Both the position numbers and the translations under genes were made by a program. The notes beneath the pieces are model-generated. The model saw only the letters and a list, made by a program, of their open reading frames with translations, had not been told where the DNA came from and searched no databases. From Myxosarcina sp. GI1 (GTDB taxonomy: Bacteria; Cyanobacteriota; Cyanobacteriia; Cyanobacteriales; Xenococcaceae), in contig NZ_JRFE01000057.1 of NCBI RefSeq assembly GCF_000756305.1, forward strand, positions 24,077-88,076: 64,000 nucleotides of DNA, in the 5' to 3' direction. This document shows positions 58,464 through 64,000 of the stretch, one piece after another (positions within the stretch are counted from its first letter, which is position 1; each line of letters opens with the position of its first letter).

Positions 58464-59525
58464 TCATTGTTGATTGAGCCTTTTCTCTATATCTGCTCCT
58501 GGATTATGTTCCCAGCGATCGCCTACATGAGCATAAATTGAAGTCGTTCTAGGATCGGCATGACCCAATAAATCCTGAACTTGTCTTAAGTCCGAACCAG
58601 TTCTCAGTGCCAGCGTCCCAGCAGTATGACGCAGACTATGTGCCGTAAGAGTTCTACCAGGTGTATGTTTGAGATTACATTCAACCAGGGCACGATCGCA
58701 TATCTCCCGAATACTACGCCTGGATAATCTCCCTCCTTTATTGTTGTTACTAAGAGAGACAAAAACATAATCTGCTGGCTTAATTTTCCGTCTTAAAACT
58801 TTTCTTCTTAATTCTAGATATTCCTCTAGCTGGGCGGTCAAATTCTCAGTCAGTGGAACAATTCTGCTAGCTCGTTTTGCCTCTACCTGTAGTCCAGTTT
58901 TTATCCCCTGCCTGACGATATCTGCTATCTTTAGTTGGTGCATCTCTACCGTTCTGCAACCTTCTAATGACATAATCCCAATTAAAGCGCGATCGCGCAA
59001 CAAACTCAGTCTTTCCTTATTCGTTTTCGCCCGATCTAATTGAGACTGTAGATAGTCGAGAAGGTATTTCAATTCCTCTGCTTCCATAAAAGTAATTCGA
59101 GCAGCAGGATCTTTTCTATCTTTGGGAGCTTTAACTTTAGCTACGGGATTATTGCTAATCAGCCCATGAGCTTGTGCCGCTTTATAAAATATTCTAATAA
59201 TGTTGAGCTTGGTGGCGATCGTCGAGTTGGCATATCCCGACTGGACTAAATACTGACGGTATTCCCTAATGTCTTCTGGTTCCGCCTCGGTGGGCGAGAG
59301 TAAATTATCACGGCACCAGCTTAAATACTTCTTGGTTTGGGATAGGTAATTACGAATGGTATCGGAGGACGCTGCACCATCTCCTACTTCTAGTTGCAGA
59401 AAACGAGCAAAAATATCTTCTAGTGTGGTAGTCTCTACAGGTTCGACTTTCTGAATTTTAAGCGATTTTCTAGTAGAGATAATCTTTTGCTCTGATTTTT
59501 CTACTGGAATAATATTAATATCCAT
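58464..59525 (-). CDS. tyrosine recombinase/integrase (XerC/D-like)
   Basis: 353 residues. N-terminal SAM-like domain (about 35-125), then catalytic domain with EGCRTVEMH (Arg191), [11 protein letters not shown] (His296, Arg299), [10 protein letters not shown] (His322) and SIYAHVG (Tyr331): the full set of catalytic residues. It probably serves a mobile island or plasmid resolution. It converges with the HEPN-like gene, 21 bp apart. No attachment site could be identified with confidence. Confidence 0.85.
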   Translation of the reverse strand: MDINIIPVEKSEQKIISTRKSLKIQKVEPVETTTLEDIFARFLQLEVGDGAASSDTIRNYLSQTKKYLSWCRDNLLSPTEAEPEDIREYRQYLVQSGYANSTIATKLNIIRIFYKAAQAHGLISNNPVAKVKAPKDRKDPAARITFMEAEELKYLLDYLQSQLDRAKTNKERLSLLRDRALIGIMSLEGCRTVEMHQLKIADIVRQGIKTGLQVEAKRASRIVPLTENLTAQLEEYLELRRKVLRRKIKPADYVFVSLSNNNKGGRLSRRSIREICDRALVECNLKHTPGRTLTAHSLRHTAGTLALRTGSDLRQVQDLLGHADPRTTSIYAHVGDRWEHNPGADIEKRLNQQ

Positions 59526-59664
59526 AGTTTAGTTTGAACGAAAGTCAGGCGAAAATAATTTATTGTTTGTTAGGACGAGGCTTTAAGCAGACTGCTACAG
59601 GGGCTAAAACTAGCGACGGTGACATCAGGGGCAATCTAGCCTAAAAAGCTTGCCCTGAAAAGGT

Positions 59665-60294
59665 TTACAAAAACTGAATCGGTAGATGTAGTTTCTTAGC
59701 AGCTAGATATATTTCTTTCCTTATAATCTTATCTTTCATACTTTGGGTGCTAATTTTGGCTGAAGTTATCTGCATTTTTGCTCTCTCGTAAAATGCTAAA
59801 GCATCCTCCCCATTTTTGGCACTGCTGAAAATTATGCCCTCTATATTGCCATATTTCTCTGGTGTTTCATAGAAGTATTTGCTCCATTCCTGGGTTAGCG
59901 TTCTGCGGTCGTTATTCGCGATAGTTGTGTTCAATCCAGCATTCCAACATCCTTCGCCTCGCAAATCTAAAAGCTCTATACTTCGAGTCAATTTAATAGT
60001 TGCCAATTGATGCCGATTTATTGTAATTAGTTCTTCATCCCCGAAGATCTCAACCAGACAGCAGCTTAGGGTGTATCCAGCATAGATAATCCCTCTATTG
60101 AGATCGTCGGCTGGTTTTCCATTTACACGTTTATGATGGTCGAACCTACTGCGCGGTCCATTGTATCTAAAGCTAGATGCGGTAGCACCATAACTTGTAG
60201 GGTCGAAGATTCTTTTGAGTATCGTACCAGCAGGAATTACGTAGTGTTGAGGAGCGATTTCGCGATTGGGAGGCGGCAGAAAAATCCTAACCAT
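59665..60294 (-). CDS. RES-domain toxin
   Basis: 209 residues with the RES family pattern: RYNGPRSRFDHH (Arg48/Arg50), YAGYTLSCCLVEIFGD (Glu82) and GIIFSSAKNG (Ser157/158). The Arg, Glu and Ser name the domain and form the NAD+ phosphorylase/ADP-ribosylase-like site. It would deplete NAD+ or modify a target unless neutralised. The antitoxin gene overlaps at 60294 (one base), upstream on the same strand. Confidence 0.8.
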   Translation of the reverse strand: MVRIFLPPPNREIAPQHYVIPAGTILKRIFDPTSYGATASSFRYNGPRSRFDHHKRVNGKPADDLNRGIIYAGYTLSCCLVEIFGDEELITINRHQLATIKLTRSIELLDLRGEGCWNAGLNTTIANNDRRTLTQEWSKYFYETPEKYGNIEGIIFSSAKNGEDALAFYERAKMQITSAKISTQSMKDKIIRKEIYLAAKKLHLPIQFL

Positions 60295-60884
60295 TACTGA
60301 GCTACGCCAACTCCATCAGCTTCAATTAATAAATCGGCAATGTCATTAGGGTCGCCTTTTTTTAACACCTCAATTGGGGTTAAATTGTCAAACGCCGCCA
60401 TTGGCTGACTCAGCCAGTTAATTCTTCTGAAGTTGGATATATTCAATCTCGATAGAAGCTCTGGTAGCCCATCTACAATTCCATCTTCTCCTTCGGGATC
60501 GAATTGCCATAGAGGAAACTTGTACACACCACGATCTTTAACTCCAATAAGTGTATTAGCTTTTAGGCGATCGCTAGCGGTTTTATGATGCTGCCAGCCC
60601 ATTAAATCCGCCACTTGAGTTGAGGTCAGACTATCTTTTAGTAAATCTTGACGACGCTGATTTAACAGCTTAAGATTTTCTAACTCAAGTAACCATAAAG
60701 GTTCAGAATTATCATTTGATGGCATGGATTCGTTTACTTCAGGCTCAAAGACAAAACTCAACTGTTCTAAATCTTTTCTGTCGGCAGCATCAATTGTCGC
60801 CTTAAGCGATCGCATGACTGCCTGGGTAACTCCTCGGCGACCCTGAGAGCTAATCTGAGTTTTTTCTACTTTATTATCGTCCAT
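60294..60884 (-). CDS. RES-associated antitoxin (Xre/MbcA/ParS-like)
   Basis: 196 residues. The middle has a helix-turn-helix-like segment (TSTQVADLMGWQHHKTASDR). The end carries the conserved toxin-binding domain of this antitoxin group: LSRLNISNFRRINWL, then NLTPIEVLKKGDPNDIADLL. Longer N-terminus than most. It shares one base with the toxin gene and is transcribed first. It likely represses its own promoter in the AT-rich 60885-61150 region. Confidence 0.75.
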   Translation of the reverse strand: MDDNKVEKTQISSQGRRGVTQAVMRSLKATIDAADRKDLEQLSFVFEPEVNESMPSNDNSEPLWLLELENLKLLNQRRQDLLKDSLTSTQVADLMGWQHHKTASDRLKANTLIGVKDRGVYKFPLWQFDPEGEDGIVDGLPELLSRLNISNFRRINWLSQPMAAFDNLTPIEVLKKGDPNDIADLLIEADGVGVAQ

Positions 60885-61152
60885 TTTAGCTCCACATCAT
60901 ATACTATCTGCAACTTAATTATAAGATATTTGCTGAAGGTATACGATATATACTTACCGCCGATTATTGACCTAATAAGAAGTTAAAACGAACAATAAAT
61001 GAACGTAAGCACTATCAAATATGCTTTTTAAGCAAAGACAATTTTTACAATTTGTATTTGATACGCAATTGATACGCTATTATTCAAAATTGGCACTTAG
61101 AGTAGATTATTTAGTGTTATTATAATAATCGTTATAATAAAGTTGGAAACCC

Positions 61153-61377
61153 ATGTACACGCTTAAGTTGACGACAGTAGGTTCATCTACAGGGGTAGTG
61201 ATTCCTGTAGAAATGCTTCGTAGTATGAAGCTTGAGAAAGGAGATTCTTTGTATGCTGTTGAGTCACCTGAAGGTTACACAATTACTCCGTATAATCCAG
61301 AAGTGGTTCGTCAGATCGAACGAGGTCGTGCTTTCATCAAGCAGAATCGTGAGGTTTTCAAAGCCTTAGCTGAGTGA
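61153..61377 (+). CDS. AbrB/MazE-type antitoxin
   Basis: 74 residues. The N-terminal SpoVT-AbrB fold (LKLTTVGSSTGVVIPVEML, RSMKLEKGDSLY) binds DNA as a dimer. The C-terminal helix (VRQIERGRAFIKQNREVF) should cover the Doc toxin. The TGA overlaps the GTG of the toxin gene (GTGA). A canonical type II module. Confidence 0.85.
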   Translation: MYTLKLTTVGSSTGVVIPVEMLRSMKLEKGDSLYAVESPEGYTITPYNPEVVRQIERGRAFIKQNREVFKALAE

Positions 61378-61763
61378 ATGTTCCAATTTGGCTAAATGAG
61401 AATGCACTACGCTTGTTGCACGGAGAGAGTCTAGCAGAGTTCGGCGGACTTCCTGGCATTAGAGATGAAGGTTTATTGTTGTCTGCTTTAGCTCGTCCAC
61501 AAAATCTTTTTGCTTACGAGAAGGTAAGGAATATTGCCAGACTAGCTGCGGCATACGCCTATGGTCTTGCTAAAAACCATCTTTTTAATGATGGAAATAA
61601 ACGTGTTGCTTTTTTGGCTATCGGTATGTTTTTGGCAGTCAACGATTTCAAATTTGATGTAGAGCCAACAGAAACGGTAAACACCATGATAGCTTTAGCT
61701 GCGGGAGAGCTATCAGAATTAGAACTTGCCGAGTGGATTGAGAAATTTATTGTTAAAGCATAG
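61374..61763 (+). CDS. doc: Doc-type (Fic fold) toxin
   Basis: 129 residues from GTG 61374, coupled to the antitoxin. The Fic core HLFNDGNKR (His69 to Arg77) has the Doc-type arrangement with Gly where Phd-Doc of P1 has Ala. The rest is helical with typical Doc lengths. Doc phosphorylates elongation factor EF-Tu and stops translation. The same activity is likely here. Confidence 0.85.
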   Translation: MNVPIWLNENALRLLHGESLAEFGGLPGIRDEGLLLSALARPQNLFAYEKVRNIARLAAAYAYGLAKNHLFNDGNKRVAFLAIGMFLAVNDFKFDVEPTETVNTMIALAAGELSELELAEWIEKFIVKA

Positions 61764-61806
61764 AACCGAGAGTCAGAGAGCAAAATGTACGTTGTCGATT
61801 TTTCAT

Positions 61807-61827
61807 AGCGCGAGGCAACCTCGCGCT
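61807..61827. repeat. perfect hairpin AGCGCGAGG-CAA-CCTCGCGCT
   Basis: Nine-bp GC-rich arms with a 3-bp loop, between the convergent doc and cold-shock genes. No T-run follows on the plus strand within a few bases. It may still act as a bidirectional terminator. It belongs with the GAGG-NNN-CCTC hairpins at 18748 and 52859. Confidence 0.55.
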
Positions 61828-61882
61828 CCAGTCCTCCCCAATCGCCATGTTGATGTTAGTTTTTTTTAATTCGCCAGCCAAA

Positions 61883-62086
61883 TTAATTTGGAATAACGTT
61901 TACCGCACAAGGTCCTTTCCTGCCTTGTCCGACTTCGTATTTCACTTTCTGTCCTTCATTAAGAGTAGTATTGCCTTCGCCTTGAATTTCAGAGGCATGG
62001 ACAAAAAGATCTTTGCCTCCGTCATCTTGAAGTATAAAACCAAAGCCTTTTTCGTTATTAAAGAACTTTACAGTACCCGTACTCAT
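61883..62086 (-). CDS. cold-shock domain protein (CspA family)
   Basis: 67 residues with the cold-shock fold and both RNA-binding motifs: [15 protein letters not shown] (RNP1 KGFGFI) and [10 protein letters not shown] (RNP2 DLFVHA). Single-stranded RNA/DNA-binding chaperone. On plasmids such copies are often stress-inducible. ATG at 62084-62086 with AGAGAAAATCGT upstream. Confidence 0.9.
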   Translation of the reverse strand: MSTGTVKFFNNEKGFGFILQDDGGKDLFVHASEIQGEGNTTLNEGQKVKYEVGQGRKGPCAVNVIPN

Positions 62087-62215
62087 ACGATTTTCTCTTT
62101 GCTAAATAAATAATCCAGTCGCTTGAAGTGTATCGTAAAAATAACCAATATGTTCTTTCAAAGCGATCGAACAAGGTAAATTTCTTAACTTAACAGATAT
62201 TATTGAACCCGATCA

Positions 62216-62680
62216 ATGGGCAGAAAAGCTAATCCTAAATGTGTATACTGTGCTAAAAATTACCGCCGTGAAGATGAGGCCAAAGAAAAAAACGCTGAAT
62301 GTTACGTCGAACATAACTGTCGGGTCAAACGCTATCGGCTGAGAAACAAGAGCCAGGTAAACGCCAAACGCCGCTCAGATGCTGTTAGGAAAAGAGGTAT
62401 CGAAACGATTGAGTTAATACTACCCGAAGCCTATCGAGCCGAACTAGAAATATATGGCAAAGAAAACCAGTATGTTCACGCGATCGCGCTTAAAATTTAT
62501 CAGGGTAACAAGCTAACCCATCAAATGCCGCCCCAACACACTCAAGGACTCAGACAGCCAGAGCTTGAAGCGTATATATCTAAGTTACTAGATTATCTGG
62601 GAGCAGAATACGGTATAGATTGTTTTGGTCTAATTTATTGGCTCAATCCAAAAGAGTGTTCGGAATGCCAACAAAATTAG
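62216..62680 (+). CDS. small zinc-finger-like orphan protein
   Basis: 154 residues. N-terminal CVYCAKNYRR and later Cys/His (AECYVEHNC) may form a zinc finger. The middle is basic and helical, the end has PKECSECQQN. It looks like a plasmid-borne, DNA- or RNA-binding orphan. No family recognised. The AbrB-like gene begins 36 bp further on. Confidence 0.6.
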   Translation: MGRKANPKCVYCAKNYRREDEAKEKNAECYVEHNCRVKRYRLRNKSQVNAKRRSDAVRKRGIETIELILPEAYRAELEIYGKENQYVHAIALKIYQGNKLTHQMPPQHTQGLRQPELEAYISKLLDYLGAEYGIDCFGLIYWLNPKECSECQQN

Positions 62681-62715
62681 CTATAATTCTTACTATAATC
62701 TTACCAGCCATGATA

Positions 62716-62970
62716 ATGAATACTAGACTATCGAGTAAGGGACAGGTAGTAATTCCTCAAGAGATAAGAGAGATGAACCATTGGCTTCCAGGTCAAGAAC
62801 TAATTGCAGTTAACACCGATGAGGGAGTTTTGTTAAAACCAAAACGAGCTTTTGCTGCAACTACCGTTGAAGACTTAACTGAGTTTCGACCCTACAAAGG
62901 AAAAGCCAAGTCCGTTGAGGAAATGAATGATGCCGTTAGAGAACAAATCGCAAGCCGATGGGAAGAATAG
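62716..62970 (+). CDS. AbrB/SpoVT-type antitoxin of the PIN module
   Basis: 84 residues from ATG 62716 (ATG 62710 is also possible; an upstream in-frame ATG at 62620 would overlap the preceding gene). NTRLSSKGQVVIPQEIRE is the AbrB strand-turn motif. The C-terminal helix (FRPYKGKAKSVEEMNDAVRE) likely wraps the toxin. Its stop overlaps the PIN gene start by 13 bp, so the two are coupled. Confidence 0.85.
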   Translation: MNTRLSSKGQVVIPQEIREMNHWLPGQELIAVNTDEGVLLKPKRAFAATTVEDLTEFRPYKGKAKSVEEMNDAVREQIASRWEE

Positions 62971-63365
62971 GTATCGATACCAACATTGTTGTTAGAGCGA
63001 TAGTAAAAGATGAACTTCAACAGGCTCAAATATCTCTTTCAGTATTGCAAGAAATAGAAACTTATATTTGTCATACGGTAATCCTTGAAACTGTATGGGT
63101 ACTAGAATCTGTTTACAAACTTTCAAAAGTCGATATTATCAAAGGTTTAAAATTGGTTTTTGGATTACCTAAAGTTTTTTTAGAAGATTCGGGCGCGATC
63201 GCTCTAACTTTAAAATGGTATGATTCTGGTTTGGACTTTGGCGATGCCCTTCATTTAGCGACGGCGCAAAGGTACAAGACATTCTATACTTTCGATAAAG
63301 CCTTAATCAAAAAAGCTAAAGAAATACCCCAAATAAAAGTAGTCGAACCGTCTAGTGGCAAGTAA
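62958..63365 (+). CDS. PIN-domain toxin (VapC-like)
   Basis: 135 residues with the acidic PIN residues IDTNIVV (Asp7), LETVWVLE (Glu44), LDFGDALHL (Asp93/Asp96) and TFDKAL (Asp113). A Mg2+-dependent endoribonuclease held by the AbrB-type antitoxin encoded just before. Overlapping genes are typical for such modules. Confidence 0.85.
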   Translation: MGRIGIDTNIVVRAIVKDELQQAQISLSVLQEIETYICHTVILETVWVLESVYKLSKVDIIKGLKLVFGLPKVFLEDSGAIALTLKWYDSGLDFGDALHLATAQRYKTFYTFDKALIKKAKEIPQIKVVEPSSGK

Positions 63366-63367
63366 AT

Positions 63368-63964
63368 TTGATGGATTATTCTTTTAGCACCATAATCCAA
63401 CGGGTTAATCTAATTGCTTCATCAAAGTTGAACGATGAAGTCAAACTACGGCAAGCGGGCGAACTATTCTATCAGGGTAGTCTGAGTATTTTAGTTAGAG
63501 CAGAAGCAGCCTTTGAAGCATCTTTACAACCAGAGATAGCTACAGCCGATACTAAAATAGATAGCAGCTTCAGTCTATTTATAGACTCTCTAACCCAACA
63601 AAGCGTTAGTACTATTTTTTTACAGAAATATCTCCAACCTCAAGTTAGGGCAGCATACCAACGTGAATCGTTAGTAACAATTTCGACTCTAACTGCTGTT
63701 GAAGCTGTAGAGAAATATAGTTTAGAGAAAATAAGTTCGGAGGTTAGTTCTCTGGCTTACGATGAAAATATCAATGCTTGGATAGACAAAGTAGCAGAAT
63801 GTCTGAGAGGTAATCCTCAAGTTAACACCCTAATTCAAATTGTCAGAGCGACCGATTTATCCGTAGCTCAAGTTTTCATTTCTTTACTATTTGGCAACTT
63901 TGAACTCGTGCCATCGGAAAACTTCTACGATGGCTTTAAAATTCTCGCTCGAAATATTCAATAG
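63368..63964 (+). CDS. unknown protein following the PIN toxin
   Basis: 198 residues starting 3 bp after the PIN gene stop, so probably in the same transcript. Helical and soluble, with no recognisable motif. It ends with a hydrophobic patch (VFISLLFGNFELVPSENFYDGF). It could be an accessory part of the module or an orphan. No family recognised. Confidence 0.5.
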   Translation: MMDYSFSTIIQRVNLIASSKLNDEVKLRQAGELFYQGSLSILVRAEAAFEASLQPEIATADTKIDSSFSLFIDSLTQQSVSTIFLQKYLQPQVRAAYQRESLVTISTLTAVEAVEKYSLEKISSEVSSLAYDENINAWIDKVAECLRGNPQVNTLIQIVRATDLSVAQVFISLLFGNFELVPSENFYDGFKILARNIQ

Positions 63965-64000
63965 AAGCGACTCAAATGCTTAAAAATTCATAACCACGCA

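Noticed and set aside
59526-59664. Integrase attachment site downstream of the RES gene
   Set aside because: Short words such as GGGGCTAAA and GGGGCAATCTAG are present, but no paired repeat or tRNA end could be found within the window.
1-64000. CRISPR array near the Cas4-like nuclease
   Set aside because: No series of regularly spaced direct repeats was seen anywhere, and no cas1/cas2. The nuclease belongs to the pAgo operon.
1-64000. tRNA, rRNA or replication initiator genes
   Set aside because: None could be recognised by eye, so chromosome or plasmid status remains open.

Overview
The window is cyanobacterial accessory DNA. Evidence for this is the dense scatter of GCGATCGC (HIP1) octamers, the low-to-moderate GC content, cyanobacteria-type families (VKOR-thioredoxin fusion, ZiaR/ZiaA-like zinc pair, CopRS-like two-component systems) and many small cyanobacterial orphan proteins. 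There is no rRNA, tRNA or obvious housekeeping operon. Metal resistance, several toxin-antitoxin modules, a tyrosine integrase, an IS element and an Argonaute cluster point to a large plasmid or a genomic island. No replication gene is visible, so which of the two cannot be settled, and the genus cannot be named from sequence alone.

Layout. 1-1.8 kb: a truncated membrane protein, a small zinc-ribbon protein, and an IS5-family element that split a 56-codon gene. 1.9-4.2 kb: sulfide/persulfide genes (Blh-type phosphatase-like protein, MBL-rhodanese fusion) and a Met-rich secreted protein. 4.2-11 kb: a long collinear copper/cobalt run (HMA chaperone, decayed second HMA, Cu+ ATPase, unknown membrane protein, cupredoxin, DmeF, small membrane proteins, methyltransferase). 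11-16.8 kb: two MerR regulators, a CopRS-like pair, a Cys-rich copper-storage protein and a glutaredoxin-MauE fusion. 16.8-28 kb: minus-strand genes including TPR proteins, a ZIP transporter, YnfA, two-domain multicopper oxidase, CaCA exchanger, CPBP protease, short CDF protein, VKOR and the Zn/Cd ATPase with its SmtB/ZiaR repressor. 28-37 kb: a separate regulon (phosphoesterase, DUF1232, OmpR/kinase pair, PAP2, secreted and membrane orphans, PepSY) whose transcription units share a 17-bp direct-repeat motif. 37-51.4 kb: a second CopRS-like pair, APC permease, AraC regulator, then a copper RND system split by an inserted CDF/ArsR cassette, and a DUF411 plus multicopper oxidase operon. 51.5-59.5 kb: a five-gene Argonaute operon (Xre regulator, Fe-S PD-(D/E)XK nuclease, long pAgo with a complete-looking DEDD tetrad, small helical protein, HExxH peptidase-like protein), a divergent HEPN-like gene and an integrase. 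59.6-64 kb: RES/Xre, AbrB/Doc and AbrB/PIN toxin-antitoxin modules, a cold-shock protein and orphans.

How it works together. Three regulatory layers can be read directly from repeated promoter elements. (1) MerR-type promoters with 20-bp -35/-10 spacers and inverted repeats lie upstream of the copper ATPase run, the thioredoxin-merR unit, the glutaredoxin-MauE gene, the second merR gene and the DUF411/multicopper oxidase operon. (2) A TTTCAT-N5-TTTMAY direct repeat lies before the RND adaptor, the RND pump and the CopRS-like loci. (3) CTTGCAAAGTTTCTGAC occurs six times between 28.4 and 36.8 kb. ArsR-type operators precede the Zn ATPase/ziaR and the CDF/cadC-like pairs. Together these describe a copper, zinc/cadmium and cobalt/nickel efflux and buffering region.

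The strongest candidate for an undescribed system is the Argonaute operon at 51468-56823. It combines a pAgo and Cas4-like Fe-S nuclease with a translationally coupled small protein and an HExxH peptidase-like protein, under a palindromic promoter next to its own Xre regulator. The second candidate is the 28-37 kb regulon.
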